The notes under the pieces were generated by a model. It made no database searches, was not told the DNA's origin, and worked only from the letters and a program-made list of their open reading frames with translations. From assembly GCA_902496275.1 (NCBI GenBank), contig CABVAC010000004.1, positions 1-64,000 of the forward strand: 64,000 bases of DNA, given 5' to 3'. Position 1 is the first letter of the stretch; each line of letters opens with the position of its first letter. The position numbers were made by a program, and so were the translations under genes. Shown piece after piece: positions 43,028 to 52,381 of this stretch. This stretch comes from an uncultured Collinsella sp. Lineage in GTDB: Bacteria; Actinomycetota; Coriobacteriia; Coriobacteriales; Coriobacteriaceae.

Positions 43028-44908
43028 ATGCTCAATAATCACGAGGCAAATCTAACCGACGAGGAGGCTGCCGCTGAGGTCGCCCGCGTCGCGAAGACCT
43101 ACCCCGTGGTGCGTTTGCTGTCGGCCGATCAGATTAAGAGCGAGCCTAACTGCCTTCTCGCCGGCAATCGCTGCCCTTGTCTGCGTCAGTCGAGTCTTGA
43201 GGTCTTGGAAGGTTCCGATGATGTATCGGAGCAACTACTCAACGATGGTGTTGAGTACCGCGCCCGTCTGCGCCCTCTAAAGGTCGAGGGCGAGCCTCAC
43301 GTCTTGCTGATGGTACGTCCGATTGATGAGCAAGAGGCCGCAGAAGAGGACCTTGTCTACACCGACGTGCTGACGAGCGTGCGCAATCGCCGATATTACG
43401 AGGAAAAGCTCCGCAACGCCCGCGTGAATGCCGGCGTTGCGGTGATCGACCTTGATGATTTTAGGGTCGTCAACGATACGTGTGGCCGTCATGCCGGCGA
43501 CCTTGCGCTCGGTGCTGTGGCGACAGCCATACGCAGCGAAATTCGTTCGACTGACGAGCTTGTGCGCTATGGCTGCGACAAGTTTGTGGTCGTCATGCCC
43601 AATATTCCCTCCGATGACTTCACCCGTCGTCTGCATCAGGTATCCGATGCCGTTCATGCCACGATTATTCCGGGCCATGAGTACGTGAACTTGACGGCAT
43701 GTGTTGGTGGCGTTCGCATTCATGGCGAGACGGTCGATGAGGGCGTTGGCCGCGCTGTCCAGTTACTGAGCCACGCTAAGATAAAAGCCGGTACGGTCGT
43801 GACCGATGCCGATTCCATCGAGGCCTTCCAAAGCGAAAAGCCTTTGGTGCTTATTATCGATGACTCCGAGATGAACCGAGCCATTCTCAACGAGATGCTC
43901 AAGGACGAGTATTGCATCCTCGAGGCCGATAACGGTCGTACGGCGCTCGACATGGTCGACCGCTATGGCGATGAGTTGTCGCTCGTACTGCTGGATATTG
44001 TCATGCCGGGTATAAGCGGCTTTGAGGTGCTGGCCGATCTGTCGCACCGATCGGCTATTGATAATTTGCCTGTCATCATGATTTCGAGCGAAGATTCCGA
44101 TGATATGGTTCTGCGCGCGTACGAGCTGGGCGCCTCGGACTATATCAACCGCCCGTTTGACTCCCGTGTCGTGCGCCGCCGTGTAAGCAACACCATCCGC
44201 CTATACGCCAAACAGCGCCGCCTGACGAGCCTGCTGTCCCAGCAGTACAACGAGCGCGTCAAGAACAGTCGCATGCTCATCGACATCATGGCCGGCGTCA
44301 TGGAGCTTCGCAATGGCGAGAGCGGCAGACACGTTACGAACATCGAAAAGCTGACCGAGCTGCTGCTTGGCTGTCTGGTCCAGCGTAGCGGCACCATCTT
44401 CTTTGACAACGAGGAACGCTCCACGATTGCCTTGGCTTCGGCGCTGCACGATATTGGCAAGATGTCGATCGACGATGCGATTCTCAACAAACCCGGGCGC
44501 CTTACGCCCGAGGAGTTCGAGATTATGAAGACGCATACTACGATTGGCGCCGACATGTTGCTTGAGCTGGGTCGCCATCACGTCGGCAATGCGCTTATGG
44601 AATATGCGTACCAGATTGCGCGTTGGCACCACGAGCGCTGGGACGGCAAGGGTTATCCTGATGGCCTTAAGGGCGACGAAATTCCCATTGCCGCACAGGT
44701 GGTTTCGGTGGCCGACGTGTACGATGCTCTGACGAGTGTGCGTGTGTACAAGGATGCTATCCCGCACAAGGAGGCGATCCAGATGATCCTGGACGGTAAG
44801 TGCGGCACCTTTAACCCGCTGTTGCTCGACTGCCTGCTCGAGGTGCAAGACCGTATTGCCGAGACATTGGCGCGCCCTGCCGACGTTGTCGCGTTTCCCA
44901 CGATTTAG
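43028..44908 (+). CDS. degenerate-GGDEF / response receiver / HD-GYP signalling protein
   Basis: The 626-residue protein has an N-terminal sensor-like region (about 1-115) and a diguanylate-cyclase-like domain (about 115-265) whose active site reads RYGCDKF (180-186) instead of RYGGDEF. A receiver domain (about 273-395) follows, with phosphoacceptor Asp323 in VLLDIVMPG. Last is an HD-GYP domain (about 415-615) with HDIGK (His474-Asp475) and HHERWDGKGYPDGLKGDEIP intact. HD-GYP domains hydrolyse cyclic dinucleotides. The changed GGDEF site argues against synthesis, so it may bind a nucleotide instead. The next gene is an Hpt protein that could deliver phosphate to Asp323. Confidence 0.88.
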   Translation: MLNNHEANLTDEEAAAEVARVAKTYPVVRLLSADQIKSEPNCLLAGNRCPCLRQSSLEVLEGSDDVSEQLLNDGVEYRARLRPLKVEGEPHVLLMVRPIDEQEAAEEDLVYTDVLTSVRNRRYYEEKLRNARVNAGVAVIDLDDFRVVNDTCGRHAGDLALGAVATAIRSEIRSTDELVRYGCDKFVVVMPNIPSDDFTRRLHQVSDAVHATIIPGHEYVNLTACVGGVRIHGETVDEGVGRAVQLLSHAKIKAGTVVTDADSIEAFQSEKPLVLIIDDSEMNRAILNEMLKDEYCILEADNGRTALDMVDRYGDELSLVLLDIVMPGISGFEVLADLSHRSAIDNLPVIMISSEDSDDMVLRAYELGASDYINRPFDSRVVRRRVSNTIRLYAKQRRLTSLLSQQYNERVKNSRMLIDIMAGVMELRNGESGRHVTNIEKLTELLLGCLVQRSGTIFFDNEERSTIALASALHDIGKMSIDDAILNKPGRLTPEEFEIMKTHTTIGADMLLELGRHHVGNALMEYAYQIARWHHERWDGKGYPDGLKGDEIPIAAQVVSVADVYDALTSVRVYKDAIPHKEAIQMILDGKCGTFNPLLLDCLLEVQDRIAETLARPADVVAFPTI

Positions 44909-44932
44909 TTTGACCAAAGGAGTTTTTAATCC

Positions 44933-45289
44933 ATGATTTCCATGCGTGAGGCGTATGAGAAGATCGGCGCTAATTATGAAGACGCGTGCGCTCGGCTGAT
45001 GGGCGAGGAAATGCTTGCCCACTTTGCCCTCAAGTTTTTGGATGACGAGAGCATGGACAAGTTGGAGGCCGCCATGGCGGCAGGAGACGCCGAAGGTGCG
45101 TTTATGGCAGCGCACACGCTCAAGGGCGTGAGCCAAAACTTGGGATTCGATAATCTGTACGAGCCGGCAGTTGTGGTGACCGAGGCGCTGCGCGGCGCCG
45201 ATGCCGTTGACGGCGCTCGCGAGGGGATGCATGCGTTGCAGCAGCAATATGCGGCTACGATGTCGGCCCTGCGCGAAGCGGCCGAGTAA
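44933..45289 (+). CDS. histidine phosphotransfer (Hpt) domain protein
   Basis: The 118-residue helical protein has the Hpt motif AAHTLKGVSQNLGF with phosphorylatable His61. AAAGGAG lies 9 bases before the start, and the gene follows the HD-GYP protein by 24 bases, so they form one operon. Hpt proteins pass phosphate between histidine kinases and receiver domains, and the neighbour's receiver is the obvious partner. No histidine kinase lies in the window. Confidence 0.88.
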   Translation: MISMREAYEKIGANYEDACARLMGEEMLAHFALKFLDDESMDKLEAAMAAGDAEGAFMAAHTLKGVSQNLGFDNLYEPAVVVTEALRGADAVDGAREGMHALQQQYAATMSALREAAE

Positions 45290-45313
45290 GAGGCTGTGAG
45301 CCTTGATGACTAT

Positions 45314-45378
45314 GAGAGTGGATAATCTCCCACTTTTAGGCCCGGTGGCGGCCTAAAAGTGGGAGATTATCCACTCTC
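45314..45378. repeat. perfect 29-bp inverted repeat after the Hpt gene
   Basis: The arms 45314-45342 and 45350-45378 are exact complements (beginning GAGAGTGGATAATCTCCC) with a 7-base loop. A third partial copy, ATCCACTCTCA, follows about 20 bases later. There is no T-tract. It may act as a strong hairpin terminator or a mobile palindrome. Confidence 0.7.
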
Positions 45379-45466
45379 GTTCGATATGTATCCAAAAATC
45401 CACTCTCACCCCTTCTGATTAGTGAATGGCCTATGCGCACTGGCGGGGCTTTCCGCATGCAATCCA

Positions 45467-45500
45467 TATCGTTGTTCGATAAAATGTTCGAATAACGATA
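45467..45500. promoter_or_regulatory. inverted operator of the DUF2975/HTH operon
   Basis: TATCGTTGTTCGAT and TTCGAATAACGATA form a 34-base dyad 20 bases before the DUF2975 start. Half-sites of the same sequence recur before the ABC genes at 46510-46546, so the HTH protein encoded at 46090 may bind both. Confidence 0.5.
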
Positions 45501-45520
45501 GAGCCGATGAGGGTGAGTGT

Positions 45521-46081
45521 ATGTCCAACAGCGTTCAGCGTATGGCCAAGGCGGGCGAAAATATCAGGAAGCTTGGTTTTTGCATGGCAGCCGTTTTTGC
45601 AGGGATGCTCGTTGCTTTTGCCGCGTTGGTTGTTTACGTGATCTGGTATGCGGTTGCAAACGTTGCTTCTGTCGATTCTTTCGGTGTCGTGACGCTTCTC
45701 AATGGCGGGTGCATCGTTATCCCAAGCGGACTGTGCCTGGCACTCGTCGTGGGTATTTCGCTTATCGTTTTGTGCGGGATCAGCCGTAACATCTCGCGAG
45801 GCGTTTCGCCCTTTACCAAGACGCATGTGCGGCTTATCCGTGTTCTCGCGCTTGCCTTTGCTGTTAACGCCGCGGTTTCGCTTGTTGGTGCCTATGGATC
45901 GGTCAATCTCACCATTGGCGGACTGGAGCTTTACATCGTGCCTCATTCCTTCGTTATTGAGATTTGCCAAGGCGCTACCTTTGATGCGGGGTCGTTTATC
46001 GGCGCAGTTGTCTGTTTGTTTATCTCGGCGATCTGGAGTTATGCCTCGCTGCTCCAAGAGCAGTCTGACGAGCTTGTGTAG
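45521..46081 (+). CDS. DUF2975 family membrane protein
   Basis: The 186-residue protein has four hydrophobic segments (about 20-50, 65-90, 110-135, 150-175) and the central motif ISRGVSPFTKTHVRLIRVLA, typical of DUF2975. Such proteins are often encoded next to a small Cro-like regulator, as here (8-base gap). Function is unknown; a sensory or immunity role linked to the regulator is a guess. The ATG at 45521 has GAGGGTGAG upstream. Confidence 0.8.
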   Translation: MSNSVQRMAKAGENIRKLGFCMAAVFAGMLVAFAALVVYVIWYAVANVASVDSFGVVTLLNGGCIVIPSGLCLALVVGISLIVLCGISRNISRGVSPFTKTHVRLIRVLALAFAVNAAVSLVGAYGSVNLTIGGLELYIVPHSFVIEICQGATFDAGSFIGAVVCLFISAIWSYASLLQEQSDELV

Positions 46082-46089
46082 GAGGAAAC

Positions 46090-46419
46090 ATGAGCTATCT
46101 CATCATCGAGCTTGAGACGCAGCTGCTTAAGACCGGAAAGACCAGTGCTGATCTGATTCGGGCGACGGGGCATACTCCGGCTAATATTTCAAAGCTTAGA
46201 AACGGAAAGATAAAAGCTATTCGCCTAAAGACGCTCCTCGATATCTGTGATGAGCTTGATTGTCAACCGGGAGATATTATTCAGCGCGTGAGCGAGAAAG
46301 AGCTTGAGGAGCTTATTGTTGAGCGCGCAAAAAATGTTGTGAGACAGATGCGGGATGGCGGAGGCAACGAGGCGTCGCTTCCGACATCAGTCTTTGCTGT
46401 CGATTTGAGTGACGAGTAG
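46090..46419 (+). CDS. Cro/C1-type (XRE) helix-turn-helix regulator
   Basis: The 109-residue protein has an HTH at about 15-70 (KTSADLIRATGHTPANISKL then IRLKTLLDICDELDCQPGDI), resembling the YozG class of small regulators that accompany DUF2975 proteins. GGAGGAAAC precedes the ATG. It shares an operon with the DUF2975 gene and is followed by a strong terminator. Similar half-sites before this operon and before the ABC genes suggest it controls both. Confidence 0.85.
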   Translation: MSYLIIELETQLLKTGKTSADLIRATGHTPANISKLRNGKIKAIRLKTLLDICDELDCQPGDIIQRVSEKELEELIVERAKNVVRQMRDGGGNEASLPTSVFAVDLSDE

Positions 46420-46454
46420 CTTAAGGCGAACAACTAAAACGAAATATCAGCGTG

Positions 46455-46490
46455 AAGGAACCCGTGTCTAACACGGGTTCCTTCTTATAG
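46455..46490 (+). terminator. terminator after the HTH gene
   Basis: A perfect 13-bp stem AAGGAACCCGTGT with a 3-base loop, followed by CTTAT. Confidence 0.7.
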
Positions 46491-46496
46491 ATTATC

Positions 46497-46546
46497 TTGA
46501 CAAATATGAGTTATCGAAAAACAATAACAACTATGAAAAACGATAA
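46497..46546 (+). promoter_or_regulatory. promoter and putative HTH-binding half-sites before the ABC genes
   Basis: TTGACA at 46497-46502 is a clear -35 box; a -10 near 46520-46526 (ACAATA) is weaker. On the minus strand two tandem copies of TATYGTTTTTC follow (TATTGTTTTTCGATAA covering about 46511-46526, and TATCGTTTTTCATAG about 46531-46545), resembling the arm TATCGTTGTTCGAT of the operator at 45467. Confidence 0.5.
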
Positions 46547-46599
46547 AGGAAAGAAGAAACGATATGAGCGGTTCTGTTATCAAGCGGAACAGGAGGACA

Positions 46600-47325
46600 A
46601 TGAACGCATCAGCGATAAAGCTATCAAAAGTTTCAAAACGCTACGGGAAACGGCACGTTTTGCATGACGTTTCCTTCGAGGTGCATCAGTCTGAGCTTTG
46701 CGCCCTTGTTGGCGCAAACGGGGCGGGCAAAAGCACGCTTATTAAAATAGTGCTGGGCCTCTGCGAGCCGTCGTCGGGGAGCGTAGAACTCTTTGGGGGC
46801 AAGTCGAAAAAAGAGCTGAGCCTGATGCGGACGCGTGTCGGCTATGTGCCAGATTCCAGCGGAGCATACCAATCTCTCAGTGCGACTGAGAATCTTCAAA
46901 TCCGATGTGCGGAATGGGGACTCGATGAGAAACGTGAGGTTCCTCGCGTCTTGGGCCTAGTCGGGCTGGACGTCGATGAGAAAAAGAGCGTGAGCAGTTT
47001 TTCTCTGGGAATGAAACGGCGACTGGATATAGCTACGGCTTTGTTGGGCGACACCGACGTACTAATTTTCGATGAGCCGGCAAATGGATTGGATCCGTTG
47101 GGCATCGAGAGTATATGGACTCTTATCGGTCGATTGAATCGGGAGCAGGGCAAAACCATGCTTATCTCTAGCCACGACTTGGATGAGCTGGCATCGGTTG
47201 CAACAAGCTGTCTGTTTCTTCATGACGGCGAACTGCTGAAAAAGGAATCGATGGATGCCATAAGGGACGAGGCGCCATCCCTAAAAGAGTATTACAGGCG
47301 CTTGATGAAGGCGGTCTCGCTATGA
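46600..47325 (+). CDS. ABC transporter ATP-binding protein
   Basis: The 241-residue ATPase has Walker A VGANGAGKST, a Q-loop near YVPDSSGAYQSL, signature SFSLGMKRRLD and Walker B LIFDEPANGLDP. The short sequence and SLGMKRR signature belong to the family that serves two-permease exporters for peptides and lantibiotic immunity. AGGAGG lies 4 bases before the ATG at 46600; an in-frame ATG at 46564 is possible. The downstream permease overlaps it by 4 bases. Confidence 0.88.
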   Translation: MNASAIKLSKVSKRYGKRHVLHDVSFEVHQSELCALVGANGAGKSTLIKIVLGLCEPSSGSVELFGGKSKKELSLMRTRVGYVPDSSGAYQSLSATENLQIRCAEWGLDEKREVPRVLGLVGLDVDEKKSVSSFSLGMKRRLDIATALLGDTDVLIFDEPANGLDPLGIESIWTLIGRLNREQGKTMLISSHDLDELASVATSCLFLHDGELLKKESMDAIRDEAPSLKEYYRRLMKAVSL

Positions 47326-48146
47326 AGCGGGCGATCCATCCCATAAAGGCAGATATGATGCGTTTGCACAGGATATTTCCGGCGAAGTTTGGTCTTGCGC
47401 TTATGCTGGCGTTCGGCCTTCTCTTCGGCATCTTTCTAAAAAACGGAACAACGTTGCTCGCCTTTGGCAATAGCGTTTTTGGGGAGGACATTGGCTTCTG
47501 CTGGAATGTAATCGATCCTTCTGCACCCGATGAGTCCCTTGTGCGTAGCGCCTTTGCCGGCACATCTCTGCTTGTGCCGCTCATCGTTTGCCTGGTAATT
47601 CTACAGGAGCGTGGCTATGAAGAGGGCTGCCGAATTTCTTTGTCAAGAGGTCTCAACCGCTTTTATGGGGCTCTAGCCCATGCATTTTCGTCTGCTTTAA
47701 TAATTGGCGCAGCATATAGTGCGCTTTGCCTTCTTCTTTTTGCAATAGCCATAATACGTGGAGGGCAAAACTATGCGCATAGCATGCTGGCTGCATTTTT
47801 GCCCGCAATGATGATTAGCGCCGTATTGGTGATATCGGTTGCGCTGGAGACGGTGACCATCTATCGGATTACAGGCAGCGCTGTATTGAGCGGGGCTGCG
47901 ATAATTATTGGATTTGTCATGAGCTTGACGCTCTACGGAACCTTCCTTCAGGCGCCTATACCATCTTTGCGATGGATCTTCCTCCTTCCGGGGCCGTACC
48001 TTGGAGTCGGATGTGCCCTTGGGTATAGCGATATGGGGCAGCTGACGCTTCTGGGATATGGCGCGGCAGCCAGTTGTCTATCGGTATTGATTTACGCTCT
48101 CGTGAGCTTTCGTGCTGGGGGTGTGCTCAATGGCTCGTCAGACTAG
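47322..48146 (+). CDS. ABC transporter permease, first subunit
   Basis: The 274-residue protein has six hydrophobic segments (about 25-40, 85-95, 120-145, 155-180, 190-210, 250-265) and an external stretch after the first. It resembles ABC-2 type permeases in topology but has no motif I can name. It overlaps the ATPase gene by 4 bases and the next permease gene by 17, so all three are co-translated. Confidence 0.75.
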   Translation: MKRAIHPIKADMMRLHRIFPAKFGLALMLAFGLLFGIFLKNGTTLLAFGNSVFGEDIGFCWNVIDPSAPDESLVRSAFAGTSLLVPLIVCLVILQERGYEEGCRISLSRGLNRFYGALAHAFSSALIIGAAYSALCLLLFAIAIIRGGQNYAHSMLAAFLPAMMISAVLVISVALETVTIYRITGSAVLSGAAIIIGFVMSLTLYGTFLQAPIPSLRWIFLLPGPYLGVGCALGYSDMGQLTLLGYGAAASCLSVLIYALVSFRAGGVLNGSSD

Positions 48147-48948
48147 AAGATTCCTTCATTCAGAATTGAAGCATGTGAGCAAATGGACGTACGCTTTAAT
48201 CCTGGTAATTTATGCGTGCATGGTGGTATTGCAGCTTAATTCTTTCCCGATGTGGTTCTGTAGCCTCCGTGAGAACAGTTTCTTGGGCTTTTTCCCAGAC
48301 CCGACGCTTCGGCTATCGGCAGAGGATGTCCTTCTATTTGGTAATTCAGAGGTTTTTCGCGGTCTGCTGTTCAACGTAGCCCCGTTGGCTCATGCATTGT
48401 TCTTTCCGTTCATCGCGGCTTGCATTGTGCCGCGCTTTATCAGTTCGGGCTTTATTGAGGAACCGTGGGGGTTGTCGGAGGCTCGGGGAGGGAAGCGTGT
48501 GTGCGCTATCGTTGCGCGAGTGGTGCTGTCTTCTTTTGCCCTTTTGGGCGCGTTTATCCTGTCGAGTGTCGTTTTGTACTGCCTTAACTGCGCGATCGTT
48601 TTAGATGCTCAACAGTATTTCAACCTGAATATTTTTTGCTATCGACTTCTTCTGACGAGTGTCGTCTGCCTTGCATACGTGGTCTCTTGCGTGATTGCTG
48701 TTTCCTATTTTGGATCCGGCCTCGGTCCGATTGGCATGCTGCTACTTGTCAACGTCGTAGCGATCTACATACAGCTCGGGGCCAATTCCATGCTTCCGCT
48801 TCCGTCCTCGATGCTCATGTGGATTTGTGGCGTAACCCCGTTGGGGAATAGTCAATGCATTTCGATTCTAATTGACTGCCTAATTAACGTAGCAAGCGTT
48901 TTTACCATTTGCTTTACCGTAGACCGATTGCGGTCGAGATTTCTTTGA
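48130..48948 (+). CDS. ABC transporter permease, second subunit
   Basis: The 272-residue protein from the ATG at 48130 (GGGGGTG upstream) again has about six membrane spans and a long first external loop (SFPMWFCSLRENSFLGF). It has the same topology as its neighbour with little evident sequence similarity, suggesting a two-permease ABC-2 system. Substrate unknown; a link to peptide or bacteriocin resistance would fit the operon style but is inference. Confidence 0.75.
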   Translation: MARQTRRFLHSELKHVSKWTYALILVIYACMVVLQLNSFPMWFCSLRENSFLGFFPDPTLRLSAEDVLLFGNSEVFRGLLFNVAPLAHALFFPFIAACIVPRFISSGFIEEPWGLSEARGGKRVCAIVARVVLSSFALLGAFILSSVVLYCLNCAIVLDAQQYFNLNIFCYRLLLTSVVCLAYVVSCVIAVSYFGSGLGPIGMLLLVNVVAIYIQLGANSMLPLPSSMLMWICGVTPLGNSQCISILIDCLINVASVFTICFTVDRLRSRFL

Positions 48949-48987
48949 TTGTTTGTGAGGAATAATCATACCGAGCATACCAAATAC

Positions 48988-49021
48988 GGGGGGCGGACAC
49001 CGTAGCTGGTGTCCGCCCCCC
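48988..49021. terminator. hairpin terminator between convergent ABC and hydrolase genes
   Basis: GGGGGCGGACACC pairs perfectly with GGTGTCCGCCCCC around a 6-base loop. There is no T-tract on either strand, so its termination strength is uncertain. Confidence 0.55.
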
Positions 49022-49055
49022 GTCATGGAAAGCTTTAGCCTGTGCGGTTCGCGAG

Positions 49056-49865
49056 CTAGCGTGCCTGCTTAACTTTGGCCGCTGCCTCGACAAACGACTT
49101 CCACAGGTTAAAGTCGGTCTCGAGCGTCTTCCACGTGTACTCAGGGTGCCATTGCACGCCCAGGCAGAACGGCTGGCCTTCGACTTCGATGCACTCGGGA
49201 ACGCCGTCGGTTGCCTTGGCGACCAAGCGCGTGCTCTTACCCAGACGGTCGACGCAGCAGTGGTGCGCGGAGTTGGTCTGGATTAGCCTGTGCCCGCCAA
49301 CCGCGCGTTCCAGCAGCGAGCCCGGCACGACCTCGACGGGATGCACGGGGTCGTTGAGCACGTGCGTATGGCGCCACTGCGTGCGGCCCTCGCGAGCGCC
49401 CAGGCTCGGTACGTCCATGCACAGGGTGCCGCCAGTGGCGACGTTGAGCAGCTGCGTGCCGCGGCAGGTGGTAAAGAGTGGTTTTTTGGCGCGAAGCACC
49501 TCGCCGACCAGCTTAAACTCAAAGCTATCGCGGATCTCGCAACAGAGGGTGGGGTCGTAGGGTCGATCATCGCCCCAACGTTTTGGATTGACGTCCGGGC
49601 CGCCGGGAATAGCGATGCCGTCGGCGATATCGACGTAATGACGGATGACCTCAATGTCCTCGGTGATGGACATCTGCAGCGGCAGGCCGCCGGCGGCAAG
49701 AATGGCATCGACAAAGACACTTGCGATTTCCTCGTTGGGGGAGAGCGTCTCGCTCAAAAACGGCTTTGCCTCTTCCCAACGCGGCGCGACGAGGATGAGC
49801 GGACGGTCGGCGGGGGCGACGTCGACGTGCGGGGTGTATGACGATGAAGTGCGAGTTCCGATCAT
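49056..49865 (-). CDS. gamma-glutamyl-gamma-aminobutyrate hydrolase family protein (peptidase C26)
   Basis: The 269-residue class I glutamine-amidotransferase-like enzyme has DGIAIPGGPDVNP, the nucleophile elbow FTTCRGTQLLNVATGG and the catalytic histidine-glutamate in GVQWHPEYT, as in PuuD. It probably hydrolyses gamma-glutamyl amides. It sits directly after an amino acid ABC importer on the same strand with an 87-base gap, suggesting that released or imported amino acids are linked, though it could be separate. Confidence 0.87.
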   Translation of the reverse strand: MIGTRTSSSYTPHVDVAPADRPLILVAPRWEEAKPFLSETLSPNEEIASVFVDAILAAGGLPLQMSITEDIEVIRHYVDIADGIAIPGGPDVNPKRWGDDRPYDPTLCCEIRDSFEFKLVGEVLRAKKPLFTTCRGTQLLNVATGGTLCMDVPSLGAREGRTQWRHTHVLNDPVHPVEVVPGSLLERAVGGHRLIQTNSAHHCCVDRLGKSTRLVAKATDGVPECIEVEGQPFCLGVQWHPEYTWKTLETDFNLWKSFVEAAAKVKQAR

Positions 49866-49952
49866 AGGTGTAGCTTTCGAATCCGGGTGGACATGGCACA
49901 GGGGTGGCGCGGGACAAACGCTGGTGATGAATTTGCCCGTGTGGCAATTGGG

Positions 49953-50717
<765 letters not shown>

Positions 50718-50753
50718 GGTGCTCGGCTCCTTATGACTCGAAATGGTAAAACG

Positions 50754-51587
50754 TTAGCGGATGATGGTCGCGCCGGTCTTGTGCGAAACGTAGACAGCGG
50801 CCTTGTTAATCGCAACGTTGATGAGGATGTAGATGACCGCGATTACCAGGTAGACCGACACGAGGGCGTCGTAGTTGGTAATGAGCACACGGGCATTTTG
50901 CATGAGGTCGGGGTAGCTCACCACGTAGGCGACGGTGGTGTCCTTGACCACGACTACAAGTTGTGAGATCAACGACGGAATAATAAATCGAATCGCCTGC
51001 GGCAATACGATTTTAAAGGTGATTTTAGCCTTGGAGAGACCGAGCGCCTGGGCGGCCTCGACCTGGCCGCGCGGTACGGCGTTGACGCCGGCACGGAAGA
51101 TCTCGGCAAGTACGCCGGCTGCAGCGAGCGCGACGGGAAGCGTGAGCATCCAAAACGACGGCAGCGCGATCTTGTACTGGGGCAGTACCAAAAAGAAGAA
51201 GTAAATGAACAGCAGGCTCGGCACGCCGCGGAAGAAATCGGTGAGCACGCGGCAGACCAGCTGCAGCGGCTTAATGTCGCTGGTGCGGCCGAGCATAAGG
51301 GCTAAGCCCAGCACCAGCGCGATGGCGCCAGCGGTGAGTGCGACTTTAACGGTGCCCTCAAAGCCGGCAAGCAAGAACTTCCAGGTGGTGAGGTGCGTAA
51401 AGAAATACCAATAGTGGACCGAAAGCTGGCCGGTCACATAGAAGCGCTGCAGCACCAGGGCGACGAGCGCAGCCACGGCGACGAGCGAGATGGCGGTGCC
51501 GATGCGAATCTTGGCGCGCATTTTGGGGCCGGGAGCCTCGTAGAGCGCATCGCGCATGGTGAGTGCAGGGGAGGAATGCTTGCTCAT
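50754..51587 (-). CDS. amino acid ABC transporter permease (GluD-like)
   Basis: The 277-residue membrane protein has about six spans and the EAA loop GQVEAAQALGLSKAKITFKI, which contacts the ATPase. An N-terminal cytoplasmic extension of about 30 residues (MSKHSSPALTMRDALYEAPG) precedes the first span. It overlaps the other permease gene by 4 bases. It belongs to the His/Glu/Gln/Arg permease family. Confidence 0.9.
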   Translation of the reverse strand: MSKHSSPALTMRDALYEAPGPKMRAKIRIGTAISLVAVAALVALVLQRFYVTGQLSVHYWYFFTHLTTWKFLLAGFEGTVKVALTAGAIALVLGLALMLGRTSDIKPLQLVCRVLTDFFRGVPSLLFIYFFFLVLPQYKIALPSFWMLTLPVALAAAGVLAEIFRAGVNAVPRGQVEAAQALGLSKAKITFKIVLPQAIRFIIPSLISQLVVVVKDTTVAYVVSYPDLMQNARVLITNYDALVSVYLVIAVIYILINVAINKAAVYVSHKTGATIIR

Positions 51588-52243
51588 CGGAGGATCCTCA
51601 CCTTCTTATCGATGTAGTTGCCAATGTGGCTCACCACAAAGGCCGTGCCCAGGTAGCCGAGCGCCGAGATAAAGAACGCGGCGACGCCGCCGAGCGAGCG
51701 CGTGTTGATGTAGCTCACCACGCCGGTGAGCTCCTGCGGTTTAAGCGGCACCTGACTGCCGAGCGCGGTGGTGAGCATGACGGCGATAAAGAGGTTCGTC
51801 ATGGGCAATACGCTTGAGCGCAGTGCCTGCGGAATCACGATCTTGGCGAGGATGCGGTTAAAGCTCATGCCGAGCGAACGTGCGGCTTCCACTTGGCCGA
51901 CGCCGACGGTGTTGATGCCGCTCATAAAGTTCTCGGAACCAAAGGCCGAGCCCAAAAGGACTGTGGCGACGATAACGCAGATGCGGTAGGGCAGGACGAC
52001 CTTGAGCGGCGGCAGCGCATAGACGACGATGATGAGCAGTGCGATGCCGGGGATGTTACGGAAGACCTGGACATACAGGTCGCCAAAGACGCGCAGCGGC
52101 TTGAGCGGCGACACGCGCATCACGGTGACGGCGACGGCCAGCACCATGGCGATGGCAAACGACTCAAGCGTCATGCCCCAGGTTGCTAGCAGCGCGTCGA
52201 TATAGTTCTGGCCATAGAGCGACCAGAGCTCGGAGAGACTCAT
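51584..52243 (-). CDS. amino acid ABC transporter permease (GluC-like)
   Basis: The 219-residue protein has five or six spans and the EAA loop GQVEAARSLGMSFNRILAKI. Together with the following permease it forms the heterodimeric channel of a glutamate-type importer. Its start is 138 bases after the binding-protein gene, with a hairpin in between. GGGAGGTCCGC precedes the ATG. Confidence 0.9.
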   Translation of the reverse strand: MSLSELWSLYGQNYIDALLATWGMTLESFAIAMVLAVAVTVMRVSPLKPLRVFGDLYVQVFRNIPGIALLIIVVYALPPLKVVLPYRICVIVATVLLGSAFGSENFMSGINTVGVGQVEAARSLGMSFNRILAKIVIPQALRSSVLPMTNLFIAVMLTTALGSQVPLKPQELTGVVSYINTRSLGGVAAFFISALGYLGTAFVVSHIGNYIDKKVRILR

Positions 52244-52267
52244 GCGGACCTCCCGCCGATAAGGAAA

Positions 52268-52293
52268 GGGGCTCCCGTGTGTACGGAAGCCCC
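52268..52293 (-). terminator. intra-operon hairpin between binding-protein and permease genes
   Basis: On the minus strand GGGGCT and AGCCCC form the outer stem, CCGT/ACGG the inner, followed by TTTCCTT. A leaky terminator here would give more binding protein than permease, as is common for such importers. Confidence 0.6.
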
Positions 52294-52381
52294 GACAACT
52301 CAGTAAGGAAACAGTTTATCGCAATAAAGCACATCGTGCGTTTCCGTATGGTTTCGTTGCGGCCGTTACTAGGCTCGCTGT

